A stretch of 64,000 nucleotides of DNA. Source: Xenopus tropicalis (lineage: Eukaryota; Chordata; Amphibia; Anura; Pipidae). Positions within the stretch are counted from its first letter, which is position 1. Every line of letters starts with the position of its first letter. The translations under genes were made by a program, and so were the position numbers. The stretch lies in the NCBI RefSeq assembly GCF_000004195.4, contig NC_030682.2:153699510-153763509 (forward strand), in the 5' to 3' direction. Positions 39,590 through 50,636 of this stretch are shown here, one piece after another. A model generated the notes under the pieces. It was not told the DNA's origin. It ran no database searches and saw nothing but the letters and a program-made list of their open reading frames with translations.

Positions 39590-40461
39590 CCAGTTTACTG
39601 TGCCTCCTCATCTTCACTCTTTCTTTCCAATTAACTGTGCTTCCTATGCTTCTTTCTTTCTTTCTTTCTTTCTTTCCAATTTACTGTGCCTCCTCCTCTT
39701 CTCTTTTTTTTTCCAGTTTACTGTGCCTCCTCTGATTCTCTCTTTTTTCCAGTTTACTGTGCCTCCTATGCTTCTTTCTTTCCAATGTACTGTGCCCCCT
39801 CTGCTTCTCTCTTTTTTCCAGTTAACTGTGCCTCCTATGCTTCTTTCTTTCTTTCCAATTTACTGTGCCTCATCTGTTTCTCTTCCTCTTCCCAATTAAC
39901 TGTGCCTCCTCTGCTTCTCTCTTTTTTCCAGTTTACTGTGCCTCCTCTTCTTCTTTCTTTTTTTCCCAGTTTACTGTGCCTCTTCTTCTTTCTTTCCAGT
40001 TTACTGTGCCTCCTCTTCTTCTTTCATTCCAATTTACTGTGCTTTCTCTTCTTCTCTATTTTTTTCAGTTAACTGTGCCTCCTCTGCTTCTCTCTTTATT
40101 TCCAATTTACTGTGCCTTCTTTGCTTCTCTGTTTTTTCCAATGTACAGTGCCTCCTCTTTTTCTCTGTTTTATTTTCCAGTTTTCTGTGCCTCCTCTTGT
40201 TCTCTCTTTCTTTCCAATTAACTGTGCCTCCTCTATCTCTTTCTTTCCAGTGTACTGTGCCTCCTCTGCTTCTCTCTTTTTTCCAATTTACTGTGCCTCC
40301 TCTGCTTCTCTCTTTTTTTCCCAATTTACTGTGCCTCCTCTGCTTCTTTTTTTTTCTTTCTTTCCAGTTTACTGTGCCTCCTCTGCTTCTCTCTTTTTTT
40401 CCAATTTACTGTGCCTCCTCATCTTCACTCTTTCTTTCCAATTAACTGTGCTTCCTATGCT

Positions 40462-40493
<32 letters not shown>

Positions 40494-41218
40494 TCCAATT
40501 TACTGTGCCTCCTCCTCTTCTCTTTTTTTTTCCAGTTTACTGTGCCTCCTCTGATTCTCTCTTTTTTCCAGTTTACTGTGCCTCCTATGCTTCTTTCTTT
40601 CCAATGTACTGTGCCCCCTCTGCTTCTCTCTTTTTTCCAGTTAACTGTGCCTCCTATGCTTCTTTCTTTCTTTCCAATTTACTGTGCCTCATCTGTTTCT
40701 CTTCCTCTTCCCAATTAACTGTGCCTCCTCTGCTTCTCTCTTTTTTCCAGTTTACTGTGCCTCCTCTTCTTCTTTCTTTTTTTCCCAGTTTACTGTGCCT
40801 CTTCTTCTTTCTTTCCAGTTTACTGTGCCTCCTCTTCTTCTTTCATTCCAATTTACTGTGCTTTCTCTTCTTCTCTATTTTTTTCAGTTAACTGTGCCTC
40901 CTCTGCTTCTCTCTTTATTTCCAATTTACTGTGCCTTCTTTGCTTCTCTGTTTTTTCCAATGTACAGTGCCTCCTCTTTTTCTCTGTTTTATTTTCCAGT
41001 TTTCTGTGCCTCCTCTTGTTCTCTCTTTCTTTCCAATTAACTGTGCCTCCTCTATCTCTTTCTTTCCAGTGTACTGTGCCTCCTCTGCTTCTCTCTTTTT
41101 TCCAATTTACTGTGCCTCCTCTGCTTCTCTCTTTTTTTCCCAATTTACTGTGCCTCCTCTGCTTCTTTTTTTTTCTTTCTTTCCAGTTTACTGTGCCTCC
41201 TCTGCTTCTCTCTTTTTT
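39590..41218. repeat. Tandem duplication, 819-bp offset
   Basis: The segment beginning TGTGCCTCCTCATCTTCAC at about 39,600 recurs with an offset of 819 bp (for example 39,676/40,495, 39,865/40,684, 40,034/40,853) and near-perfect identity over its length, in contrast to the diverged single units around it. Confidence 0.85.
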
Positions 41219-41344
41219 TCCAATTTACTGTGCCTCCTCTGCTTCTCTCTTTTTTTCCAATTTACTGTGCCTCCTCTGCTTCTCTCTTTTTTCCAATTTA
41301 CTTTGCCTCCTCTGCTTCTCTTTTTATTCCAGTTTACTGTGCCT

Positions 41345-42357
41345 CCTATGCTTCTTTCTTTCCAATTTACTGTGCCTCCTCTTCTTCTTTCTTTCCAATT
41401 TACTGTGCCTCCTCCTCTTCTTTCTTTCCTTCCAATTTACTGTGCCTCCTCTGCTTCTCTCTTTTTTTTCCGTTTACTGTGCCTCCTCTTCTTCTTTCTT
41501 TCTTTTCAATTTACTGTGCTTCCTCTGCTTCTCTCTTTCTTTCCAATTTACTGTGCCTCCTCTGCTTCTCTCTTTTTTCCAGTTTACTGTGCCTCCTATG
41601 CTTCTTTCTTTCCAATTTATTGTGCCTCCTCTGCTTCTCTCTTTTTTCCAATTAACTGTGCCTCCTATGCTTCTTTCTTTTTTTCCAATTTACTGTGCCT
41701 CATCTGTTTCTCTTCCTCTTCCCAATTAACTGTGCCTCCTCTGCTTCTCTTTTTTTTTCCAGTTTACTGTGCCTCCTCTTCTTCTTTCTTTCTTTCTGAT
41801 TTACTGTGCTTCCTCTGCTTCTCTCTTTTTCCAGTTTACTATGCCTCCTCTTCTTCTTTCTTTCCAATTTACTGTGCCTCCTCTTCTTCTTTCTTTCCAA
41901 TTTACTGTGCCTCCTCCTCTTCTTTCTTTCCTTCCAATTTACTGTGCCTCCTCTGCTTCTCTCTTTTTTTTCCGTTTACTGTGCCTCCTCTTCTTCTTTC
42001 TTTCTTTTCAATTTACTGTGCTTCCTCTGCTTCTCTCTTTCTTTCCAATTTACTGTGCCTCCTCTGCTTCTCTCTTTTTTCCAGTTTACTGTGCCTCCTA
42101 TGCTTCTTTCTTTCCAATTTATTGTGCCTCCTCTGCTTCTCTCTTTTTTCCAATTAACTGTGCCTCCTATGCTTCTTTCTTTTTTTCCAATTTACTGTGC
42201 CTCATCTGTTTCTCTTCCTCTTCCCAATTAACTGTGCCTCCTCTGCTTCTCTTTTTTTTTCCAGTTTACTGTGCCTCCTCTTCTTCTTTCTTTCTTTCTG
42301 ATTTACTGTGCTTCCTCTGCTTCTCTCTTTTTCCAGTTTACTATGCCTCCTCTTTTT
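41345..42357. repeat. Tandem duplication, 502-bp offset
   Basis: The landmark TTTCTTTCTGATTTACTGTGC lies at 41,798 and again 502 bp later at 42,300. The preceding series of about a dozen units is repeated in the same order. This is a second recent block duplication in the degenerate flank. Confidence 0.83.
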
Positions 42358-42680
42358 CTTTCTTTATTTCTAGTTTACCTCTCTTCTTCTTTCTTTCTTT
42401 CCAATTTACTGTGCCTCCTCTTCTTCTTTCTTTCCAATTTACTGTGCCTCCTCCTCTTCTTTTTTTCCAATTTACTGTGCCTCCTCCTCTTCTTACTTTC
42501 TTTCCAATTTACTGTGCCTACTCCTCTTCTTCTTTCTTTCTAATTTACGGTGCCTCCTCTGCTTCTCTCTTTTTTCCAGTTTACTGTCCCTCCTCTGCTT
42601 CTCTCTTTTTTTCCAATTTAGTTCTCCTCCTCTGCTTCTCTCTTTCTTTCCAATTTTCTGTTACTCTTCTGCTTCTCTTC

Positions 42681-43689
42681 CCCTTTATGTTCTTCACACC
42701 TCCAACCATTCATTATGGGTGCCATGTTGCTGTCGTTATCTTTCCTTTCTCATTTCTTACTATATCATTCTGTACCTTTGTCCTGCCAGACTTTCGGATT
42801 ATTGATATTGAAAGTTATTCCATTCTACTGAAATGCTATGAAGAAATGCTAAAGGCACTAGAGGTTAAAAGTTATAGCACTAGAGGTATTAGGGGAGCAT
42901 TAAGTCTGACTTTATTCAGATTCGCCACATTGGATACAGCAAGGCAAGGGTGCGGCAGCAGATGGAGGCACCAGTAAAATTAACAGAAATGATCTTCACT
43001 AACAATCACATCCACATAGCGCGTAGGGCCTGCCCCCCATGGGGCGACTTGCACCAGGTGTAGGGGAGATAAGCTAGGGCATTTTACACAACCAATATCC
43101 AGATTATTGCACAGTGTATGCCTGGCACCCAAAGTATCTACCAAACTGCTCCTCTGTCCCAGGGGCCGCAGTGGGATGAAAAATGAACTTCAGGACCAGT
43201 GAATCCGTTCAATAGTCAGCAAACAAAATAGCAGCAATGTTTCCCCAACATAAAGAAATACTAAGTATCCTGTCAGAGGCAAAGCCGACTGTATAAACCT
43301 TCCAAATGGTAAAGTCTTGTTGAAACCCTGAGGGGCCACACAGTCCAGTCTGTAAATCCCTCTGGAATACAAACCCCTGTTGCCCCTGTGTGGGAGGCGG
43401 TTGGGGGGGCTATAGCTGTTCATTTGGGAGGGAGAATTACATTTGCACAACATGTTTTGCAATGGCTTGAACCACTTTATCCTCCTTAAGAGCCTCATTA
43501 TTTTCCCAACAGCAATTACTGATTTATTTCATATTTAGTATTTTCAGCATAGTTCATTCCGCACGTAGAAGCAATAAATACACCATAACCAATGTTTAAT
43601 CCTGAACCTTATTCTCATGTGGAGGGGTGAGGGAACACTGGACCCATTAGGAAACAGCCCAACTTGTCCTGTAATGAATGCCAGTCCCT
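42681..43689. other. Unclassified unique sequence
   Basis: This is about 1 kb without tandem repeats. A minus-strand frame at 43,190-43,498 is open for 102 codons but resembles nothing I know. The TTTATTCAG to GGGGCCACACAG stretch (about 42,910-43,350) has the look of an old dispersed repeat, possibly LTR-like, but I see no paired termini, primer-binding site or target duplication. No function is assigned. Confidence 0.5.
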
Positions 43690-46138
43690 TGGTGCCCTAA
43701 TTGTGCCCTAATGATTCCCTAATGGTGCCCTAATGATTCCATAATAATGTCCTAATGATTCCATAATGGTGCCCTAATGATTCCCTAATGGTGCCCTAAT
43801 GATTCCCTAATGGTGCCCTAATGATTCCCTAATGGTGCCCTAATGACTCCCTAATGGCGCCCTAATGATTCCCTAATGGTGCCCTAATGACTCCCTAATG
43901 GCAACCTAATGATTCCCTAATGGTGCCCTAATGACTCCCTAATGGCGCCCTAATGATTCCTTAATGGTGCCCTAATGATTCCCTAATGGTGCCCTAATGA
44001 TTCCATAATAATGTCCTAATGATTCCATAATGGTGCCCTAATGATTCCCTAATGGTGCCCTAATGACTCCCTAATGGCACCCTAATGATTCCCTAATGGT
44101 GCCCTAATGATTACCTAATGGTGCCCCAATGACTCCCTAATGGCACCCTAATGATTCCCTAATGGTGCCCTAATGATAACCTAATGGTGCCCTAATGACT
44201 CCCTAATGGTGCCCTAATGATTACCTAATGGTGCCCTAATGATTCCCTAATTGTGCCCTAATGATTACCTAATGGTGCCCTAATGACTCCCTAATGGCAC
44301 CCTAATGATTCCCTAATGGCACCCTAATGATTCCCTAATGGTGCCCTAATGATTCCATAATAATGTCCTAATGATTCCATAATGGTGCCCTAATGATTCC
44401 CTAATGGTGCCCTAATGATTCCCTAATGGCACCCTAATGATTCCCTAATGGTGCCCTAATGGTGCCCTAATGATTACCTAATGGTGCCCTAATGACTCCC
44501 TAATGGCAACCTAATGATTCCCTAATGGTGCCCTAATGATTACCTAATGGTGCCCTAATGATTCCCTAATGGTGCCCTAATGATTACCTAACGGTGCCCT
44601 AATGACTCCCTAATGGCGCCCTAAAGATTCCCTAATGGTGCCCTAATGATTCCCTAATTGTGCCCTAATGATTACCTATAATGCCCTAATGATTACCTAT
44701 AATGCCCTAATGATTCCCTAATGATTACCTAATGGTGCCCTAATGATTACCTAATGGTGCCCTAATGATTCCCTAATTGTGCCCCAATGATTACCTAATG
44801 GTGCCCTAATGACTCCCTAATGGCACCCTAATGATTCCCTAATGGTGCCCTAATTATTCCATAATAATGTCCTAATGATTCCATAATGGTGCCGTAATGA
44901 TTCCCTAATGGTGCCCTAATGATTCCCTAATGGCACCCTAATGATTCCCTAATGGTGCCCTAATGACTCCCTAATGGTGCCCTAATGATTCCCTAATGGT
45001 GCCCTAATGATTCCCTAATGGTGCCCTAATGATTACCTAATGGTGCCCTAATGATTCCCTAATGGTGCCCTAATGATTCCCTAATGGTGCCCTAATGATT
45101 CCCTAATGGTGCCCTAATGATTACCTAATGGTGCCCTAATGACTCCCTAATGGTGCCCTAATGACTCCCTAATGGCAACCTAAAGATTCCCTAATGGTGC
45201 CCTAATGATTACCTAATGGTGCCCTAATGATTACCTAACGGTGCCCTAATGACTCCCTAATGGTGCCCTAATGACTCCCTAATGGCGCCCTAAAGATTCC
45301 CTAATGGTGCCCTAATGATTCCCTAATGGTGCCCTAATGATTCCCTAATGGTGCCCTAATGATTCCCTAATGGTACCCTAATGATTCCCTAATGGTGCCC
45401 TAATGATTCCCTAATGGTGCCCTAATGATTACCTAACGGTGCCCTAATGACTCCCTAATGGTGCCCTAATGACTCCCTAATGGCGCCCTAAAGATTCCCT
45501 AATGGTGCCCTAATGATTCCCTAATGGTGCCCTAATGATTCCCTAATTGTGCCCTAATGATTACCTATAATGCCCTAATGATTCCCTAATGGTGCCCTAA
45601 TGATTCTCTAATGGTGCCCTAATGACTCCCTAATGGTGCCCTAATGATTACCTATAATGCCCTAATGATTTCCTAATGGTGCCATAATGGTGCCTTAATT
45701 ATTCCCTAATGGTGCCTTAATGATTCCATAATGGTTCCCTAATGATTCCATAATGGTGCCCTAACTGTGCCCCAATGTTTCCCTAATGGTGCCCTAATGA
45801 TTACCTAATGGTGCCCTAATGATTCCCTAATGGTGCCCCAATAGTGCCCTAACAGCACCCTAATGGCGCCCTGATGATTCCCTAATGGCACCCTAATGGA
45901 GCCTTTACAGCACCCTAATGATTACCTAATGGTGCCCTAATGATTCCCCAATAGTGCCCTAACAGCACCCTAATGGTGCACTTATGATTCCGTAATGGTG
46001 CCCAAATGATTCCCTAAGGGTTCCCTAATGATTCCCTAATGGTGCCCCAATAGTGCCCTAACAGCACCCTAATGGTGCACTTATGATTCCGTAATGGTGC
46101 CCAAATGATTCCCTAAGGGTGCCCTAATGCTGCCCATA
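43690..46138. repeat. 22-bp minisatellite with CCCTAA every 11 bp
   Basis: The unit is CCTAATGATTC + CCTAATGGTGC, two related 11-mers, about 110 copies. CCCTAA, the C-strand form of the vertebrate telomere repeat, appears in nearly every 11-mer. The variant block ATAATAATGTCCTAATG recurs at 43,741, 44,005, 44,357 and 44,861, showing higher-order duplication. The last ~400 bp contain diverged units (AATAGTGCCCTAACAGCACC). Confidence 0.95.
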
Positions 46139-46416
46139 AAGTCTCTTCTTACAAGTTAATCCCTGAGGCTGCTCCTCCTTCCGTTTCCCATTGTGGGTTC
46201 GTTAGCCAAGTGCAGTGACAGAGACTCATCCTGACTGATGATTGGTCAGTTCTTATTGATTGACTTTTACAGGTCTGTTGTGAGGCCAAGGTAAAGCTTG
46301 TACTTAAGATGAGTGACTGATCCAAATGTGTTGTATTCTTATGTAGAAGATCCTCCTGTGGGGGCTGGAGGGCCCTTTGTAGTTGTTGGTCCTACAAAGT
46401 GTCTGTGTATCCCTGT
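46139..46416. other. Unclassified spacer
   Basis: This is about 280 bp of unique sequence between the 22-bp array and a small inverted-repeat element. I see no coding, RNA-gene or repeat signature. Confidence 0.5.
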
Positions 46417-46641
46417 CAGGGTCAGGCTGGGCCGGCGGGGTACCAGTTGCTCCTCACCCCCCAGGGAGCCCTGGTCACACCCCCCAGGGGCCCCACCCAC
46501 CCACCCTATGTCCTTCCCTGAGGGCAAGTAAGTGATGCATCAGGGGAGGGAGACTGATGGCTGGGGGAACGCCTACAGGGTTAGGGTCTGGGCCACTGGG
46601 GCCTATAAGGGCCAGTGCCCTGGCAGCCCAGTCTGACCCTG
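46417..46641. mobile_element. Small non-autonomous DNA element with TIRs
   Basis: The left end reads CAGGGTCAGGCTGGGCC and the right end, on the opposite strand, CAGGGTCAGACTGGGCT, giving inverted repeats of about 17 bp around a 225-bp body. The CAGGG terminus and size fit a hAT-like MITE. I could not find a convincing 8-bp target duplication. Confidence 0.55.
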
Positions 46642-46759
46642 CCTGCACCCCCCAGTCCACCCCTGATTCCCGTTCCTGAAACTTACATTTCTTCAAGTTG
46701 TTCTCTGACCAGTTCAGTGAGTTATTATTCCTAATTCTGACCGGGTTGCCTAGAGGTGC

Positions 46760-46926
46760 AGGGGAGGCATGATCCAATGGTCATTGCCTCCACCGCTAAT
46801 GGCAAGTGGGGTTGGCAATGACAGAGGAGGAGGACTAGGGGTAGGCAGGAGAGGCTCCTGCCTGGCACCCCCCAATCGTTGCGCCCTAGGCAGCTGCCTC
46901 TTCTGCCTACACCTAGTTCCGGCCCT
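46760..46926 (-). mobile_element. hAT-type element end fragment
   Basis: On the minus strand the fragment begins CAGGGCCGGAACTAGG and continues GCAGAAGAGGCAGCTGCC, a terminus common in frog genomes. It abuts the Penelope-like relic at 46,926/46,927 and has cut off that element's downstream part. The other end of the fragment is not defined; 46,760 is approximate. Confidence 0.5.
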
Positions 46927-47309
46927 GAAGCAAATCATCTACCCCTCGTGTCCAGATTAAGGATAGATCATCAATGTAGCGACAGTAGAGAAGGAAGGAG
47001 TTGGCCTCTATAGAAACAATGGGATTGGCACAGGAGTGGCACAGAATTAGCACAGGAATGGCACAAAATTGGCACAGGAGTGAGCACACTCCCCATTGCT
47101 GTAAATAGAACCAATTTTCCATTCAAAAGTTGTTCTGTTAAGGTAAGCTCAAGTAGTTGTACCTAGGGCTCAATAGGTGCATTCAAGGATCCAGGGGTGC
47201 CCCCTGGATGCCATGATGCCCTGATCATGTGGTATGATAGTAAATAGGCTCTTCTCATCCATAGTGACTGTAAAGCAGTCAGCAGAAATGTCCCCTAAAT
47301 CCTTCAGTC
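46927..47309 (-). pseudogene. Penelope-like reverse transcriptase, C-terminal fragment
   Basis: Read on the minus strand, this fragment shows DLGDISADCFTVTMDEKSLF with IIPHDQGI following, which matches the D-x-x-SLYTxIPHxEG block of Penelope-like reverse transcriptases. A decayed TAMGS region comes next, then CRYIDDLSLIWTRG at about 46,940-46,985. YIDD (46,967-46,978) is the catalytic motif, and the RYIDD..IW context is characteristic of Penelope-like elements. Frames change between motifs and stops are present, so it is dead. It continues the fragment at 50,328-50,636 across the inserted MITE and ends where a hAT fragment begins. Confidence 0.8.
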
Positions 47310-47312
47310 TAA

Positions 47313-50300
47313 GGGGCACATTTACTAATGCACGAACGTAATGATCGGTATTTTGCGATTTTTCTGAAAATTTCGCAACTTTTTCGTAGCCATTACGAAT
47401 TTTTCGCAAAATGTATCGACTTTTTCGTAGCGCTACGACTTGCGCGAAAAGTCGCGACTTTTTTGCAGCTTTCGCGCCGAGTACGAAAGTTTCCGATTCA
47501 TTCAAGCTTCAGTATGGTGAATTTTCTTGGGCCAGTTTGGAGCTGCAGAGTGCCATTGAGCCCTATGGGAGACTTTCCTTGGGCTGGGTTGGAGCTGCAG
47601 AGTGCCATTGAGCCCTATGGGAGACTTTCCTTGGGCCGGGTTGGAGCTGCAGAGTGCCATTGAGCCCTATGGGAGACTTTCCTTGGGCCAGGTTGGAGCT
47701 GCAGAGTGCCATTGAGCCCTATGGGAGACTTTCCTTGGGCCGGGTTGGAGCTGCAGAGTGCCATTGAGCCCTATGGGAGGCTTTCCTTGGGCCGGGTTGG
47801 AGCTGCAGAGTGCCATTGAGCCCTATGGGAGACTTTCCTTGGGCCAGGTTGGAGCTGCAGAGTGCCATTGAGCCCTATGGGAGACTTTCCTTGGGCCGGG
47901 TTGGAGCTGCAGAGTGCCATTGAGCCCTATGGGAGACTTTCCTTGGGCCGGGTTGGAGCTGCAGAGTGCCATTGAGCCCTATGGGAGACTTTCCTTGGGC
48001 CGGGTTGGAGCTGCAGAGTGCCATTGAGCCCTATGGGAGACTTTCCTTGGGCTGGGTTGGAGCTGCAGAGTGCCATTGAGCCCTATGGGAGACTTTCCTT
48101 GGGCCGGGTTGGAGCTGCAGAGTGCCATTGAGCCCTATGGGAGACTTTCCTTGGGCCAGGTTGGAGCTGCAGAGTGCCATTGAGCCCTATGGGAGACTTT
48201 CCTTGGGCCGGGTTGGAGCTGCAGAGTGCCATTGAGCCCTATGGGAGGCTTTCCTTGGGCCGGGTTGGAGCTGCAGAGTGCCATTGAGCCCTATGGGAGA
48301 CTTTCCTTGGGCCGGGTTGGAGCTGCAGAGTGCCATTGAGCCCTATGGGAGACTTTCCTTGGGCCGGGTTGGAGCTGCAGAGTGCCATTGAGCCCTATGG
48401 GAGACTTTCCTTGGGCTGGGTTGGAGCTGCAGAGTGCCATTGAGCCCTATGGGAGACTTTCCTTGGGCCGGGTTGGAGCTGCAGAGTGCCATTGAGCCCT
48501 ATGGGAGACTTTCCTTGGGCCGGGTTGGAGCTGCAGAGTGCCATTGAGCCCTATGGGAGACTTTCCTTGGGCTGGGTTGGAGCTGCAGAGTGCCATTGAG
48601 CCCTATGGGAGACTTTCCTTGGGCCGGGTTGGAGCTGCAGAGTGCCATTGAGCCCTATGGGAGACTTTCCTTGGGCCGGGTTGGAGCTGCAGAGTGCCAT
48701 TGAGCCCTATGGGAGACTTTCCTTGGGCCAGGTTGGAGCTGCAGAGTGCCATTGAGCCCTATGGGAGACTTTCCTTGGGCCGGGTTGGAGCTGCAGAGTG
48801 CCATTGAGTCCTATGGGAGACTTTCCTTGGGCCAGGTTGGAGCTGCAGAGTGCCATTGAGCCCTATGGGAGACTTTCCTTGGGCCGGGTTGGAGCTGCAG
48901 AGTGCCATTGAGCCCTATGGGAGACTTTCCTTGGGCCGGGTTGGAGCTGCAGAGTGCCATTGAGCCCTATGGGAGACTTTCCTTGGGCTGGGTTGGAGCT
49001 GCAGAGTGCCATTGAGCCCTATGGGAGACTTTCCTTGGGCCGGGTTGGAGCTGCAGAGTGCCATTGAGCCCTATGGGAGACTTTCCTTGGGCCGGGTTGG
49101 AGCTGCAGAGTGCCATTGAGCCCTATGGGAGACTTTCCTTGGGCCGGGTTGGAGCTGCAGAGTGCCATTGAGCCCTATGGGAGACTTTCCTTGGGCCGGG
49201 TTGGAGCTGCAGAGTGCCATTGAGCCCTATGGGAGACTTTCCTTGGGCCGGGTTGGAGCTGCAGAGTGCCATTGAGCCCTATGGGAGACTTTCCTTGGGC
49301 CGGGTTGGAGCTGCAGAGTGCCATTGAGCCCTATGGGAGACTTTCCATGGGCAGGGTTGGAGCTGCAGAGTGCCATTGAGCCCTATGGGAGACTTTCCTT
49401 GGGCCGGGTTGGAGCTGCAGAGTGCCATTGAGCCCTATGGGAGGCTTTCCTTGGGCCGGGTTGGAGCTGCAGAGTGCCATTGAGCCCTATGGGAGACTTT
49501 CCTTGGGCCGGGTTGGAGCTGCAGAGTGCCATTGAGCCCTATGGGAGACTTTCCTTGGGCCGGGTTGGAGCTGCAGAGTGCCATTGAGCCCTATGGGAGA
49601 CTTTCCTTGGGCCGGGTTGGAGCTGCAGAGTGCCATTGAGCCCTATGGGAGACTTTCCTTGGGCCGGGTTGGAGCTGCAGAGTGCCATTGAGCCCTATGG
49701 GAGACTTCCCTTGGGCCGGGTTGGAGCTGCAGAGTGCCATTGAGCCCTATGGGAGGCTTTCCTTGGGCCGGGTTGGAGCTGCAGAGTGCCATTGAGCCGT
49801 ATGGGAGACTTTCCTTGGGCCGGGTTGGAGCTGCAGAGTGCTATTGAGCCCTATGGGAGACTTTCCTTGGGCCGGGTTGGAGCTGCAGAGTGCTATTGAG
49901 CCCTATGGGAGACTTTCCTTGGGCCGAGTTGGAGCTGCAGAGTGCTATTGAGCCCTATGGGAGACTTTCCTTGGGCCGGGTTGGAGCTGCAGAGTGCTAT
50001 TGAGCCCTATGGGAGGCTTTCCTTGGGCCGGGTTGGAGCTGCAGAGTGCTATTGAGCCCTATGGGAGGCTTCCAAAATCATGCTATGTCTGAAAGTTTCG
50101 CCCGCCGCTTACGAGTGCTCAAAAGAAAAAGTCGCGACAAGATACGAGCAAATCGTAATGGCCACAAAAAAGTTGCGACTTTTCACACAAGTCGTAATGG
50201 TTACGAAAAAATGGCGACAATTTACGAAAAGTCGTAACGGCGCAAAAAATACGAAAATCGCAAAATGTTCGTTTTCCAATCGGAATTTTTCCAATTCGGA

Positions 50301-50324
50301 TTCGTGGGTTAGTAAATGTGCCCC
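47313..50324 (+). mobile_element. Satellite-bearing MITE, copy 1 (PIF/Harbinger-like)
   Basis: The ends are GGGGCACATTTACTAA on both strands, flanked by a TAA direct repeat (47,310-47,312 and 50,325-50,327). A 3-bp TAA duplication fits the TWA target of PIF/Harbinger elements. Each subterminal region of about 200 bp is rich in TTTTTCGTA and ATTACGA words. The 3,012-bp element has no transposase frame; about 85% of it is a 52-bp tandem array. It is inserted in the Penelope-like relic. A Xenopus Harbinger-type MITE driving a satellite has been described (miDNA4, from memory); identity is unchecked. Confidence 0.85.
47515..50069 (+). repeat. 52-bp satellite inside MITE copy 1, ~49 units
   Basis: The unit TTGGGCCGGGTTGGAGC, TGCAGAGTGCCATTGAG, CCCTATGGGAGACTTTCC repeats every 52 bp (for example 47,579, 47,631, 47,683) with very little divergence. 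Variants are mainly single transitions: GGCCAGG, GGCTGGG, GAGGCTT, and CTATTGAG in the last units. The array ends at GGCTTCCAAAATCATGC. Confidence 0.96.
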
Positions 50325-50327
50325 TAA

Positions 50328-50636
50328 GTATTACACATGTGGAGTCTTGTGTGTAGGGTATAGGGGATCTGCCAGGAGGTGCCGAGAGCAACCCATGTAT
50401 TTTGGGTAACGTAGGTATCATTGGTATAGGAGGGTATTCAGTGCCCATAAACTGATATGTGTCCTTGTCAGTCCAACCTGCATTGAGAGCAAAGGGTAAC
50501 ATTGCATTAAGTTAAGTTTGAATTTCTCAGTGGGGTCAGCGGGTAGAAATCTGTAGGTATTAGTACCGGCCAACTGCCCCAAAACCTCATCTCTAATAAG
50601 TGCAGTTAGGGAATTGCACCCCTCTTGTCCCCTAGA
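50328..50636 (-). pseudogene. Penelope-like reverse transcriptase, N-terminal fragment
   Basis: On the minus strand, pieces of a Penelope-like RT core follow in order: a GDKRGAI stretch (DKGG block, 50,609-50,629) followed by an in-frame stop, then DEVLGQLAGTNTYRFLPADP, then after a frameshift TDKDTYQFMGTEYPPIP, then TLPKIHG and APPGR near 50,360-50,420. These correspond to the Y..L..DP, tehP.iP, LPKIHK and PPGRPIVS blocks of the family. It breaks off at the TAA duplication of the MITE and resumes at 47,309. About 20-30 expected residues between the two parts are not recognisable, so some was lost or garbled. Confidence 0.75.

Larger units (their letters stand above)
37986..42680. repeat. Degenerate flank of the polypyrimidine array
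   Basis: Units keep the word ATTTACTGTGCCTCCTCT followed by GCTTCTCTCTTT, TTCTTTCTTT or similar, with spacing of about 30-50 bp and many TTTC expansions (for example 40,460-40,495). Divergence between neighbours is clearly higher than in the 40-bp core. Two internal tandem duplications are listed separately. The array fades out at about 42,680. Confidence 0.92.

Noticed and set aside
27952..42977. Very long leucine/serine/phenylalanine-rich frames that look like membrane proteins
   Set aside because: Hydrophobicity follows from polypyrimidine sequence; all three + frames are open together, which is not how genes behave.
42900..43500. Possible LTR or degraded retroelement
   Set aside because: No paired terminus, TG/CA ends, primer-binding site or coding motif could be identified.
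43690..46138. Regular short repeats that might suggest a CRISPR array
   Set aside because: Units are contiguous with no unique spacers, and the setting is eukaryotic.
46313..46531. Short + frame of 72 codons
   Set aside because: Overlaps the small inverted-repeat element; no resemblance to a known protein.
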